This document shows, piece by piece, positions 44,066-51,182 of a stretch of DNA of 64,000 nucleotides. Both the position numbers and the translations under genes were made by a program. The notes below the pieces were generated by a model. It ran no database searches, had not been told where the DNA came from, and worked only from the letters and a program-made list of their open reading frames with translations. Source of the stretch: Actinoplanes missouriensis 431 (lineage in GTDB: Bacteria > Actinomycetota > Actinomycetes > Mycobacteriales > Micromonosporaceae); NCBI RefSeq assembly GCF_000284295.1, contig NC_017093.1, positions 2,108,001 to 2,172,000 on the forward strand. The letters run 5' to 3'. How positions within the stretch are numbered: position 1 is the first letter of the stretch; the number at the start of each line of letters is the position of its first letter.

Positions 44066-44093
44066 AAGCCCCAGCCGATGCAGGCTGGGGCTT
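44066..44093. terminator. Bidirectional hairpin terminator
   Basis: AAGCCCCAGCC and GGCTGGGGCTT pair perfectly over 11 bp with a 6-nt loop, between converging genes. Confidence 0.88.
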
Positions 44094-44107
44094 CGTGCGC
44101 TCCGACG

Positions 44108-44584
44108 TCAGACGACGATGCCCGCCGGGATCTGCCAGTCCGGGTGCAGATCTTCCGCCGGATCCCCGGTCTGCGAACCACCCGACATGGCGCGCAGCAG
44201 GACCGTAGTGCCGTCCGCGCATTTGATGCTGACGCCGGCAGGAGTGACGCTGCGGGCATCGGTGGGGCCGAGGTCGGGCAGCGCGACCAGCCGCCACGCC
44301 TGGAAGAGGGCGGGTTTCGCAGCGTCGAGGAGCCGGATCGCAAGGGTGGAAATGCGCTGCACGCCCTGTCGCGGAGGGGGCAGGATCTCGGGTGCGTCGA
44401 CCGGGGTTTCGCCTTTCCACGGTGATGCCACCAGGAACATCTTCCCGCCGCGGACGTCCTTCACCGCGACCCCGCCTGGTGACTCTTTGGTGCCGGCACC
44501 GTACGTGTACACCTCGGCGATATCGGGATGCTGGGCAGCCTCGAACAGGCCCTTCATCACGTCGAGTACTTCGGCTTGCTGCAC
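44108..44584 (-). CDS. Hypothetical 158-aa protein
   Basis: QQAEVLDVMKGLFEAAQHPDIAEVYTYGAGTKESPGGVAVKDVRGGKMFLVASPW... then ISTLAIRLLDAAKPALFQAWRLVALPDLGP. GTG 44584 is 6 nt after GGGGAGG; upstream starts overlap that site. Not recognised. Confidence 0.6.
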   Translation of the reverse strand: MQQAEVLDVMKGLFEAAQHPDIAEVYTYGAGTKESPGGVAVKDVRGGKMFLVASPWKGETPVDAPEILPPPRQGVQRISTLAIRLLDAAKPALFQAWRLVALPDLGPTDARSVTPAGVSIKCADGTTVLLRAMSGGSQTGDPAEDLHPDWQIPAGIVV

Positions 44585-44619
44585 AGCCACCCTCCCCAAG
44601 ATCGGCTAAGGGGGTGAGC

Positions 44620-44811
44620 TTACGCCGGAGGCCGGAACGCCGGGGCCTGCGCCGCCGGATCAAGCAGATGCCGCTGCCGGTGCAGCCGCTGAGCATCATC
44701 CCGCAACTGCCGCACCGTCTTCTGACCGCGCTCACCGATCAGATCGACCTCGATCTGGCAGCCGCAGGTGTAGTCGACGACATACCGCTCGTCAGGGGCA
44801 GACTCGGTCAC
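44620..44811 (-). CDS. Hypothetical 63-aa protein
   Basis: GTGA-coupled. DERYVVDYTCGCQIEVDLIGERGQKTVRQLRDDAQRLHRQRHLL, with a CGC motif and basic helix. Confidence 0.5.
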   Translation of the reverse strand: MTESAPDERYVVDYTCGCQIEVDLIGERGQKTVRQLRDDAQRLHRQRHLLDPAAQAPAFRPPA

Positions 44812-45200
44812 GGCCACAGCCCTTCCAGGTCTTCGAGCGCAGCGTTGGATTCCCACTGTTCATCCCACAGCGCCTGGAACCGCATCGGCACGTTCGACAG
44901 CCGCTCACACACCGCAACGATCGCGGGCGAGTGGACAAGCTGGTACGGATGGTCGCCCCAGGCGACATGCCGGAAGCTGCTGGCCGGACCGTACTCGGCG
45001 ATGACCGTCGCCAGGTCGATGCGCTCCGCCTCGACGAACGCGGCCAACAGCTCCGGGTAGGCGCCCACCTCATGCGGATACAGGGCGTCGGTCACCGTTT
45101 CCAGGACGAGGTCCGTGTAGTCGTCGGCCATGGTGGGCTGCTCATCGGTGAGCGTCCCGTACAGCCGGGCACAGAGGGCGGCGAGCGGTTCGCGGGTCAT
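44808..45200 (-). CDS. Hypothetical 130-aa protein
   Basis: ATGA-coupled. LYGTLTDEQPTMADDYTDLVLETVTDALYPHEVGAYPELLAAFVEAERIDLATVIAEYGPASSF; helical, unrecognised. Confidence 0.55.
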   Translation of the reverse strand: MTREPLAALCARLYGTLTDEQPTMADDYTDLVLETVTDALYPHEVGAYPELLAAFVEAERIDLATVIAEYGPASSFRHVAWGDHPYQLVHSPAIVAVCERLSNVPMRFQALWDEQWESNAALEDLEGLWP

Positions 45201-45337
45201 CGCAGCCTCACCTCCACCTCGGCCAGCCCGAACACGTCCAGCAGGGCAAGACCGGCGGCCAGGACCGCGACCAGCGCCACCACGAGCACAGCAAGGGAAA
45301 CGAGCGCCCGCCCGAGCAGCCGGTAAGGGCGGCTCAC
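45197..45337 (-). CDS. Micro membrane protein, 46 aa
   Basis: MSRPYRLLGRALVSLAVLVVALVAVLAAGLALLDVFG with one membrane helix (about 8-37) and an acidic tail. Overlaps both neighbours by 4 bp, which argues that it is translated. Confidence 0.5.
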   Translation of the reverse strand: MSRPYRLLGRALVSLAVLVVALVAVLAAGLALLDVFGLAEVEVRLR

Positions 45338-45630
45338 GGCCTGTCCTCGGCGTTCTGCCGGAACCAGGCCAGGAACAGTTCGCCAGCCGCGCCCATGTCG
45401 TGTTCATGCGGCGGTGCCTCATCGGTGTGCACGATCACCTGGTCGTCATCCACCCGCAAATCGATGTACCCCCAATACGGGTCGTCGCGCGGGTCGCCGA
45501 ACAGGGGATAGCCCGCCCTAATCAGATCGCCGAACAGGCCGGGCACTGATGGGTAAGTCCAGGCTCCGCCGTCTCGACCGATCTCGCTGATCGAACCGTC
45601 TGAGAACACTTTGAAGACCCCACAACTCAC
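45334..45630 (-). CDS. Hypothetical 98-aa protein
   Basis: GTGA-coupled. SCGVFKVFSDGSISEIGRDGGAWTYPSVPGLFGDLIRAGYPLFGDPRDDPYWGYIDLRVDD; beta-rich, unrecognised. Confidence 0.55.
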   Translation of the reverse strand: MSCGVFKVFSDGSISEIGRDGGAWTYPSVPGLFGDLIRAGYPLFGDPRDDPYWGYIDLRVDDDQVIVHTDEAPPHEHDMGAAGELFLAWFRQNAEDRP

Positions 45631-45746
45631 CGCGCACCTGCCAGCACGTCACCCATCGCCACCACCCACAGCCGGGTCTGCGACGGCAGGGCAATCGCGG
45701 CGGGCAGGGTGGCGTCCAGGACCGTATGCACGCGCAGGCCGGTCAC
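45627..45746 (-). CDS. Micro-protein, 39 aa
   Basis: GTGA-coupled at both ends. VTGLRVHTVLDATLPAAIALPSQTRLWVVAMGDVLAGAR, moderately hydrophobic. Confidence 0.4.
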   Translation of the reverse strand: MTGLRVHTVLDATLPAAIALPSQTRLWVVAMGDVLAGAR

Positions 45747-46030
45747 CGCCCACCTCCGCGGTGCCGCATCCCGAAGATGTCGTAGTAGTCGCCGCCCGAC
45801 GTTGCTTCCTCCCGGCTGATCTCCTGGTAGTGGCGGTCGCGTACCCACGGCCGGTCATCGATGCCACGCATGCCGCAGCACGGCGCCGTCCACACCGAGC
45901 AGTCAGTGAAGCGGCCGGTGACCTGTACGTGCGTCAGGCTGTACACGCCGTGGCAGTGCATGCAGCGCACCGGGAACATCATGTCTTCGACGGGCGGCTG
46001 TTCGATCTTCCACTCGGGCTGGCCTGTCAT
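45743..46030 (-). CDS. Zinc-ribbon-like protein, 95 aa
   Basis: RCMHCHGVYSLTHV...DCSVWTAPCCGMRG provides four Cys ligands; C-terminal GGDYYDIFGMRHRGGGR. ATGA-coupled. Confidence 0.55.
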   Translation of the reverse strand: MTGQPEWKIEQPPVEDMMFPVRCMHCHGVYSLTHVQVTGRFTDCSVWTAPCCGMRGIDDRPWVRDRHYQEISREEATSGGDYYDIFGMRHRGGGR

Positions 46031-46104
46031 GCCGTCTTCTCCTTGTCACGAGCATCGAAGTCGCCGGGGTACACGGTGCGCCACTTCTTCCGGACCACGG
46101 TCAC
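46027..46104 (-). CDS. Micro-protein, 25 aa
   Basis: VTVVRKKWRTVYPGDFDARDKEKTA, coupled by GTGA upstream and ATGA downstream. Coding support comes only from those overlaps. Confidence 0.35.
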   Translation of the reverse strand: MTVVRKKWRTVYPGDFDARDKEKTA

Positions 46105-46319
46105 ACCGTCCGCTCGGGGTACAGCGCGCCAACTTTGGCGAGGAACGCCCGACCAACGTCGGTGAGGCCGACTTCTTCGCCGCCGGAGAAGAACCCGTTG
46201 AATGCGGAGTACGCGAATGCGTCCGTTTCCCACTCGCAGCCTTCTGGCCAGCCGTCGCGGGCCAGTCGCAGCACGTGCACGATCTCGCCGAGGTCCACGG
46301 CCTGCATCTCGTCGGTCAT
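46101..46319 (-). CDS. Hypothetical 72-aa protein
   Basis: DEMQAVDLGEIVHVLRLARDGWPEGCEWETDAFAYSAFNGFFSGGEEVGLTDVGRAFL; not recognised. Starts 1 nt after the previous stop. Confidence 0.5.
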   Translation of the reverse strand: MTDEMQAVDLGEIVHVLRLARDGWPEGCEWETDAFAYSAFNGFFSGGEEVGLTDVGRAFLAKVGALYPERTV

Positions 46320-46320
46320 G

Positions 46321-46506
46321 TCACGCCTCGATCGTGGTGGCTTGGAGCCGGGCGATCGAGTCCCGGATGTCGTCGTGATACCCGGCCAGTGCCGGGTCGT
46401 CGAGCAGCGCCCGCAGATTGGTCAGGCTCAGCGACTCCGGGGTGGCGGTCGCTTCGTCGTGGACAGCCTGGCGCGGGGCGGGGATGCGGAAGTCGGTGAC
46501 GGTCAT
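46321..46506 (-). CDS. Hypothetical 61-aa protein
   Basis: ATGA-coupled to the OB-fold gene. TDFRIPAPRQAVHDEATATPESLSLTNLRALLDDPALAGYHDDIRDSIARL; helical. Confidence 0.5.
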   Translation of the reverse strand: MTVTDFRIPAPRQAVHDEATATPESLSLTNLRALLDDPALAGYHDDIRDSIARLQATTIEA

Positions 46507-46796
46507 CGGGCCACCTCCTGCACGTTCAGTTCGAACACGTAGTCCGGGTTCCACATCAGGAAGCCCGAGACACGCAGCACGCCATCGCTGGCCAGCAGGT
46601 GCTCGTGCTGCTCGTACTCGTCGTAGATGTTGAGGCTGATACTCCCGGTGCTGTCGGTCAGCACCGCGGTCGCCCACTTCGTGCCGTGGTCGGTCTCTTT
46701 TGGTTCGATGCGTGACACGATGCCCGTAGTGGACACCGTGTCTCCGTGGCGGCCACGAGCCAGGTCGGCGATGGAGTGGTCAACGTAGGTATTCAT
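46503..46796 (-). CDS. OB-fold nucleic-acid-binding-like protein
   Basis: 97 residues: DTVSTTGIVSRIEPKETDHGTKWATAVLTDSTGSISLNIYDEYEQHEHLLASDGVLRVSGFLMWNP follows the strand order of a tRNA-anticodon or ssDNA-binding OB fold. A DNA-metabolism role is plausible. ATGA-coupled. Confidence 0.6.
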   Translation of the reverse strand: MNTYVDHSIADLARGRHGDTVSTTGIVSRIEPKETDHGTKWATAVLTDSTGSISLNIYDEYEQHEHLLASDGVLRVSGFLMWNPDYVFELNVQEVAR

Positions 46797-47032
46797 CGGT
46801 CGTTCTCCTCGTTCAGGGCGCGGCTGGCGCGCTGGTGGATGGTGTTGAGAGCGTCAGCGGGGGAGCCGGCGCCCCGGAAGGCGAGGTCCCGGATCGCGGC
46901 GAGTTCGGCTTCCGCCCGGTCCGCGCGTTCACGGTGTTTTTCCAGAGCCCGCACCGTGGCGTCGTAGGCGTCCTGCGTCGGCACGCACTCGTGAGGGCTG
47001 TAGTCGGGGACCCAGGTCATTTCCACGCTCAC
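46793..47032 (-). CDS. Hypothetical 79-aa helical protein
   Basis: GTGA-coupled. CVPTQDAYDATVRALEKHRERADRAEAELAAIRDLAFRG: a probable coiled coil. Confidence 0.5.
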   Translation of the reverse strand: MSVEMTWVPDYSPHECVPTQDAYDATVRALEKHRERADRAEAELAAIRDLAFRGAGSPADALNTIHQRASRALNEENDR

Positions 47033-47232
47033 CCCTCCTCGTCGATGTAGGCCAGCCGCGCCACCCGGTAGGTGTCGCGAGTCCGGCCGTAGACATGGTT
47101 GGCGTTGTACTGAAGCTCGGCCGCGTGCTCAGTGGCAGCGGTCAGGTCGCTGTCGGGGTGGATGTCGTGCACTTGCTCCTCGACGGTGCGGCCGGTGTCA
47201 CGGCGGTGCACGATCACGTACTGGGTGGTCAT
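47029..47232 (-). CDS. Hypothetical 67-aa protein
   Basis: TGATG-coupled. TTQYVIVHRRDTGRTVEEQVHDIHPDSDLTAATEHAAELQYNANHVYGRTRDTYRVARL; alpha/beta, unrecognised. Confidence 0.5.
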   Translation of the reverse strand: MTTQYVIVHRRDTGRTVEEQVHDIHPDSDLTAATEHAAELQYNANHVYGRTRDTYRVARLAYIDEEG

Positions 47233-47588
47233 CAGGTCTCCTCGTCGATGGGCTCGTTGCAGGCGCACACGAACTCGCCGGGCTCAAGGTCAGGCGCGTC
47301 CCACGACTTCAGCCCGCAGGTGCCGCACGGCGCCGCAGTGACGGGCTCGCAGTCGAGGCAGTCGACTGCGGCAGATGTGGGGTGCAGGTGGCAGCACGCC
47401 AGGATCTCCAGGGACCCGGCGGCCACACCGATCTCGGCGGCAGCGGCGGCCAGCAGCCCGGAACGGCCCTGGTCGCTCTGGTAGTCGGCGCCAGCGGGGA
47501 CCAGGGCCACCAGCTGCCCGTCGGGGGTGAACACGCCGAGCGGCATGTGCCCGGAAGCGTCCTGGCGGCGCAGACTCTCGCTGCTCAC
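47232..47588 (-). CDS. Cys-rich 118-aa protein
   Basis: ACCHLHPTSAAVDCLDCEP...APCGTCGLKSW...FVCACNEP: eight or more Cys suggest two zinc sites. Beta-rich N-terminus (PLGVFTPDGQLVALVPAGADYQ). GTGA-coupled. Confidence 0.55.
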   Translation of the reverse strand: MSSESLRRQDASGHMPLGVFTPDGQLVALVPAGADYQSDQGRSGLLAAAAAEIGVAAGSLEILACCHLHPTSAAVDCLDCEPVTAAPCGTCGLKSWDAPDLEPGEFVCACNEPIDEET

Positions 47589-47818
47589 GACGGTTCCTCG
47601 CCGAGCGCCGGCTGGGTGAAGATGCCCGGCCCGGACAGTCGGCCGTCCTTGTACTCGACGATGCGGCCGGTTGCCTTCAACTCGTCGAGGACGGTGCGCA
47701 ACGTCGCCGAACCCGACAGGACGTGGAACCGCTCAGCAAGGTCGTCGACCGTGCGGCAGCCCAGGTCGTCGCGGATCGCGGCGTACACGGCCTCGCGGGT
47801 GATGTCGAGGGCGCTCAC
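47585..47818 (-). CDS. Winged-helix-like protein, 77 aa
   Basis: LDITREAVYAAIRDDLGCRTVDDLAERFHVLSGSATLRTVLDELKATGRIVEYKDGRLSGPG fits a winged HTH. GTGA-coupled in the small-gene operon. Confidence 0.55.
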   Translation of the reverse strand: MSALDITREAVYAAIRDDLGCRTVDDLAERFHVLSGSATLRTVLDELKATGRIVEYKDGRLSGPGIFTQPALGEEPS

Positions 47819-48024
47819 GACGCCGTCTCAGGCCCGGTGCAGGTGACCCGCTCAGGGTCTGAGGTCATCCAGTCGCCGTGCGGCAGACGGTCCGGGTCCC
47901 GGCCGCAGCACGGCACGGGTCCTTCCAGGCCGGGCATGGCATGCCGGGCGCCGTCCGGGATCGGATCCGACCAGTCGTCCTGGTCGAGGGCGTAGGCCTC
48001 GTCGAACTCTTCCTGGGTCGTCAT
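47815..48024 (-). CDS. Hypothetical 69-aa protein
   Basis: TGATG-coupled. TTQEEFDEAYALDQDDWSDPIPDGARHAMPGLEGPVPCCGRDPDRL; acidic with a CCG motif. Confidence 0.5.
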   Translation of the reverse strand: MTTQEEFDEAYALDQDDWSDPIPDGARHAMPGLEGPVPCCGRDPDRLPHGDWMTSDPERVTCTGPETAS

Positions 48025-48275
48025 CACGCGTCCTTCCCGCACGAGCAGTCGGTGTCCTTGCTGATCCCGGACGCCTCCACGAACGCCCGGTCGTAGATGC
48101 CGGACGCGCACCACTTGTCGTGGCCGGCGTTGATGAGGCGGCGCTGGGACTCGGCGAGCATGTCCATCGCATGGTTGTAGGAGGCGTCATCGCCGCCGTT
48201 CGCCTCGCCCTGGGCGGCGCGGCGGATCGCGGTGACGGTCTCGGCGTACAGGTCGTCGTCGGTCAGGGCGGTCAT
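48024..48275 (-). CDS. Hypothetical 83-aa protein
   Basis: ATGA-coupled. ALTDDDLYAETVTAIRRAAQGEANGGDDASYNHAMDMLAESQRRLINAGHDKWCASGIYDRAFVEASGISKDTDCSCG; helical with a Cys tail. Confidence 0.5.
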   Translation of the reverse strand: MTALTDDDLYAETVTAIRRAAQGEANGGDDASYNHAMDMLAESQRRLINAGHDKWCASGIYDRAFVEASGISKDTDCSCGKDA

Positions 48276-48496
48276 CGGATCCACGCGATCGTCACGCTCG
48301 TGATGTCGGCGATCGGGGCGCTGCTCTCGCCGTTGTCGGTGGTGATGACGAAGGGCGCGCCGGGGGTGTGGATGCCCTCGTCGAGACGGACCAGCAGGTC
48401 AGCGATGCTGTCCTTGCCGTGGAACGCCTCCCACGCCGTCATCGTGAGGCGCGCGGACCGGTTGCTGCTGGCGGTCAGGTCAATGGTGATCGGCAT
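48272..48496 (-). CDS. Hypothetical 74-aa protein
   Basis: Strong ribosome site (AAGGAG). PITIDLTASSNRSARLTMTAWEAFHGKDSIADLLVRLDEGIHTPGAPFVITTDNGESSAPIADITSVTIAW; beta-rich. Confidence 0.55.
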   Translation of the reverse strand: MPITIDLTASSNRSARLTMTAWEAFHGKDSIADLLVRLDEGIHTPGAPFVITTDNGESSAPIADITSVTIAWIR

Positions 48497-48509
48497 GGAT
48501 GCTCCTTGA

Positions 48510-48725
48510 TCAGAAAGTGGTGGGGAGTCGGCCGGGGCCGCGCACCTCACGTGCGGCAGCCTCGGCCTGGTCATCGCCGACAGCAGCGGCGAGTTCCGCA
48601 ACCGCATCGGCCACATACCGGCCGACCAGGTCCCGCAGCGACGGGTGGGGGATCAGCACCCACGGGCCGTTCTCGACGAGGCCCTCGGCGGTTTCGGTGA
48701 ACTCGGACAGGTCGGCTGCGGTCAC
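48510..48725 (-). CDS. Hypothetical 71-aa protein
   Basis: GTGA-coupled. Includes PWVLIPHPSLRDLVGRYVADAVAELAAAVGDDQAEAAAREV; helical. Confidence 0.5.
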   Translation of the reverse strand: MTAADLSEFTETAEGLVENGPWVLIPHPSLRDLVGRYVADAVAELAAAVGDDQAEAAAREVRGPGRLPTTF

Positions 48726-48940
48726 CGGTCGACCTCGATCCCGACGGCACGGGCGATGGTCTGCTCCAGCCCGTCGGCGAAGTAGTGGCCGACGGGCTCA
48801 TCGGACGGACCGACCCGGATCGGCCGCATCTGCTCGCACACGTCGAGAACGGCAAGCACGGCAGCGGTTGCGCCAGGGCCAGGCCAGTGGCCGGGCGGCG
48901 TCAGATGGTGGCGGATCCGCTCGGCGAGGAGCTGGCTCAC
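48722..48940 (-). CDS. Tandem paralogue A, 72 aa
   Basis: SQLLAERIRHHLTPPGHWPGPGATAAVLAVLDVCEQMRPIRVGPSDEPVGHYFADGLEQTIARAVGIEVDR. The second half is nearly the same as the next gene upstream (48937-49152). GTGA-coupled. Function unknown. Confidence 0.6.
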   Translation of the reverse strand: MSQLLAERIRHHLTPPGHWPGPGATAAVLAVLDVCEQMRPIRVGPSDEPVGHYFADGLEQTIARAVGIEVDR

Positions 48941-49152
48941 CGGTCGACCTCGATCCCGAGGGCGCGGGCAATCGTCTGCTCGAACTCGTCGGCGAAACGC
49001 TCGTTCATGTCGCGACGCAGGGCGGGCTCGGCACGCAGCTGCTCGCACTTGTCGACGACCGCGAGGACGGCGGCACGGGTCTCATCGGCGGTCTCGGCAG
49101 GGGAGACGTTGTCGAGGTACGTGCGGATCTCCTCCGCAAACGAGTCGCTCAC
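48937..49152 (-). CDS. Tandem paralogue B, 71 aa
   Basis: SDSFAEEIRTYLDNVSPAETADETRAAVLAVVDKCEQLRAEPALRRDMNERFADEFEQTIARALGIEVDR. Shares AAVLAV(L/V)DxCEQ and FADxxEQTIARA(V/L)GIEVDR with paralogue A, indicating a local duplication. Confidence 0.6.
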   Translation of the reverse strand: MSDSFAEEIRTYLDNVSPAETADETRAAVLAVVDKCEQLRAEPALRRDMNERFADEFEQTIARALGIEVDR

Positions 49153-49412
49153 CGGAACTCCGCCAGCTTCTCGCCGAGCGCGTACACGGCGGTCGCGTAC
49201 TGGATGTGGTTGTGCAGCGTCAGCGGATCGCCGTCGGAATCAGCCAGGTTGAACCAGACATGGCCTCCGGGTTCGCTCCGGTAACAGGCGTACGCAAGGC
49301 CGTCATCCCGCTTGATGACTCTCGCCGTGTCGCCGTTCTCTACGACAAGCACAGTGCCGTTCGGCGGCTCGTTCGCGGTGAGGACGGCGGTGGTCTGCTC
49401 GCTGTGGGGCAT
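49149..49412 (-). CDS. Hypothetical 87-aa protein
   Basis: NGTVLVVENGDTARVIKRDDGLAYACYRSEPGGHVWFNLADSDGDPLTLHNHIQYATAVYAL; beta-rich, unrecognised. Starts inside the DUF262 gene's stop. Confidence 0.5.
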   Translation of the reverse strand: MPHSEQTTAVLTANEPPNGTVLVVENGDTARVIKRDDGLAYACYRSEPGGHVWFNLADSDGDPLTLHNHIQYATAVYALGEKLAEFR

Positions 49413-50005
49413 CAGATCTCCTCTGCGATGCGACGGGCGTTGTCCATGTCGGCGTCCGACTGCGGAGTGCCGCCGCCGTTGACCAGCAGGTAGATCTCGG
49501 CTTCCTCGCGCAGTGATACGGCCATTGCCTCGCCGACCGGCAGGAGGATGCGTTCACCGGTTGCACGCCGCCCGTAGTCGTTGAGCCCTGTGGACCGCAC
49601 GTAGGGGCCGTCCGAGGTGTCTTCGGTGTGGTCGATGCACTCGGGTTCGATCCACGACGCCGGGATGGCGAGTTCGCCGTCGAACCAGGCCTTCAGGCAG
49701 AGCAGGCGTTGCTTGCCGTCCACGACCGCGTAGGAGGGGGCGTTGCCGCTGTGACGGTCGTAGGTGGCAGTGTCGGTCCAGTGCTGCCCGTGCCGGTCGT
49801 TGACGATGAGCGTCGGAACGGGAACGCCGGACAGTAGCGACCGCATGAGGGCGACTTGCTGATCCTCGGTCCAGACGGCACCGCGCTGGTAGGGCGGGTT
49901 GATGTCGAGGTCGCCGTCTTCGATCTGCTTCACGAGCCACCGGGCCTGCCGGTTGGACGTCGACAGCGGCAGCCGGGCGAGGACTTCGGAGGTTTGGCGC
50001 GTCAC
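49412..50005 (-). CDS. DUF262 (ParB/GmrS-like) protein
   Basis: 197 residues covering only the N-terminal DUF262 unit. Seen: DINPPYQRGAVWTEDQQVALMRSLLSGVPVPTLIVND, and VVDGKQRLLCLKAWFDGEL in place of the usual DGQQR motif. DUF262 proteins bind or cleave DNA with NTP and occur in modification-dependent restriction (GmrSD) and in phages; here the C-terminal HNH partner (DUF1524) is absent. First gene of the long leftward operon, divergent from a small HTH gene. Confidence 0.75.
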   Translation of the reverse strand: MTRQTSEVLARLPLSTSNRQARWLVKQIEDGDLDINPPYQRGAVWTEDQQVALMRSLLSGVPVPTLIVNDRHGQHWTDTATYDRHSGNAPSYAVVDGKQRLLCLKAWFDGELAIPASWIEPECIDHTEDTSDGPYVRSTGLNDYGRRATGERILLPVGEAMAVSLREEAEIYLLVNGGGTPQSDADMDNARRIAEEI

Positions 50006-50039
50006 GGGTGACTCCCTGATCAGGGCCGAAGAAATGATG

Positions 50040-50118
50040 TTGCGCTATGGCGATGCGCAACGCTGTTCGTTCCACCGTATCCGACACTCTGTTAATGCGC
50101 AATGCCGTTGCGCTATGG
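50040..50118. promoter_or_regulatory. Operator array of TTGCGC half-sites
   Basis: TTGCGC at 50040 and 50108 and GCGCAA at 50055 and 50097 form two inverted pairs of opposite order; TTGCGCTATGG is repeated exactly at 50040-50050 and 50108-50118. They lie between the DUF262 and HTH genes. Confidence 0.7.
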
Positions 50119-50125
50119 TGTGCAT

Positions 50126-50374
50126 ATGACAGGCGACGTGCGAGAACAACTAGCCGCGAACGCTGCACGACGCGCCGAAATCGCCGCCGCCGCCTCAGCC
50201 AATGAACAAGAAGAACGCGACCTCATCGTGCGGGCCTGGCGGGAAAACGTGCCCCCCGGCGAGATCGCAACCCTCGTGGGTCGATCCGGTGCCCACGTCC
50301 GCAAATTCCGGCCCGACGACGTACCGCCCGCAAAACTCGGCGGGAACGCTGCGACCAAGAAACGTCGCAAGTAG
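50126..50374 (+). CDS. Small HTH regulator, 82 aa
   Basis: A long helix (VREQLAANAARRAEIAAAASANEQEERDLIVRAWRENV) and an HTH (PPGEIATLVGRSGAHVRKFRPD), with a basic tail (NAATKKRRK). ATG 50126 is 8 bp from the last operator repeat. Likely represses itself and the DUF262 operon. Confidence 0.65.
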   Translation: MTGDVREQLAANAARRAEIAAAASANEQEERDLIVRAWRENVPPGEIATLVGRSGAHVRKFRPDDVPPAKLGGNAATKKRRK

Positions 50375-50387
50375 CCAGACACGAAGA

Positions 50388-50418
50388 CACCCCGCCGGCC
50401 GAGTATCCGAGCGGGGTG
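50388..50418. terminator. Hairpin terminator after the HTH gene
   Basis: CACCCCGC and GCGGGGTG pair over 8 bp with a 15-nt loop, between converging genes. Confidence 0.75.
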
Positions 50419-50423
50419 CCTGT

Positions 50424-50600
50424 TCAGTGCCGTTGGTCCACGTGGATGACAGTGGCCTGGACGGTGTCTTCGAACTGCCCGCGGTCGGAGATGACCTCAC
50501 CGCACGGGCACTCACCCTGCACGTAGTCCTCGTTGTCGCCGACCACCACGATCGGCACCACCGTGGCCTCGTCATCCGACACCACCAGCACGCGGGCCAT
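50424..50600 (-). CDS. Hypothetical 58-aa protein
   Basis: ARVLVVSDDEATVVPIVVVGDNEDYVQGECPCGEVISDRG: beta-rich with a CPCG site. TGATG-coupled to the next gene upstream. Confidence 0.5.
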   Translation of the reverse strand: MARVLVVSDDEATVVPIVVVGDNEDYVQGECPCGEVISDRGQFEDTVQATVIHVDQRH

Positions 50601-50779
50601 CAGACCGCCGCCAGCCGTGACGCCCGCGTGTCCAGCACATCGTCATGCCGGGCGATCTGCTCACCGTCCCGGTAGACGGTCACCCCGCCCGGCCACAGGC
50701 AGTACGTGACGTGCTCGTAGCGGGTGACGGTGTCGTCGTAGTGGTGGACTTCCAGGGCGTCGGCGAACGTGGCAGCCAT
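50600..50779 (-). CDS. Hypothetical 59-aa protein
   Basis: AATFADALEVHHYDDTVTRYEHVTYCLWPGGVTVYRDGEQIARHDDVLDTRASRL; small beta-domain. TGATG-coupled. Confidence 0.5.
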   Translation of the reverse strand: MAATFADALEVHHYDDTVTRYEHVTYCLWPGGVTVYRDGEQIARHDDVLDTRASRLAAV

Positions 50780-50892
50780 CAGCCGGCCCGCCGATCGTCG
50801 CGCTTACACTCGGACTCGCCGAGCAGGCCCTTCAGCGTCTCAGCGGGGATCTCGCACTCTGGCTGACGCCACCGTCGCTTACGCTGGTTCAC
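50779..50892 (-). CDS. Micro-protein, 37 aa
   Basis: NQRKRRWRQPECEIPAETLKGLLGESECKRDDRRAG, strong ribosome site (GAGGAGG) before GTG 50892. Basic, perhaps nucleic-acid binding. Confidence 0.5.
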   Translation of the reverse strand: MNQRKRRWRQPECEIPAETLKGLLGESECKRDDRRAG

Positions 50893-50913
50893 GATTCCTC
50901 CTCAGGGATCAGG

Positions 50914-50947
50914 GGCGGGCTCGGCTTTCCACGGCTGCGAGCCCGCC
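50914..50947. terminator. Hairpin terminator
   Basis: GGCGGGCTCG and CGAGCCCGCC pair perfectly over 10 bp. It lies between the gene ending at 50958 and the start at 50892 on the minus strand, so it separates two transcripts. Confidence 0.8.
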
Positions 50948-50957
50948 GCTCTGTTTG

Positions 50958-51182
50958 TTAGCGCCCGTACGCGTCGGGGTCGTCGTCGCGGGCTTCCTCG
51001 TCATGCTCGACACACCAGCGGTAGAACGAGGCGGGTGACGACGGCTCACCGCATCGCACGATCCGCGGATGCATGCCCAAATCGGTTTCCCGGTCGCAGC
51101 GGCCCGACGACGCGTACTCCCACTCCTCATCGGAGTAGCGGTCACGGGACAGCAGCGGCTGCAGGTCGGTCACCTCATGCAC
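50958..51182 (-). CDS. Hypothetical 74-aa protein
   Basis: HEVTDLQPLLSRDRYSDEEWEYASSGRCDRETDLGMHPRIVRCGEPSSPASFYRWCVEHDEEARDDDP; acidic with two Cys pairs. GTG 51173 is an alternative start. Confidence 0.5.
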   Translation of the reverse strand: MHEVTDLQPLLSRDRYSDEEWEYASSGRCDRETDLGMHPRIVRCGEPSSPASFYRWCVEHDEEARDDDPDAYGR

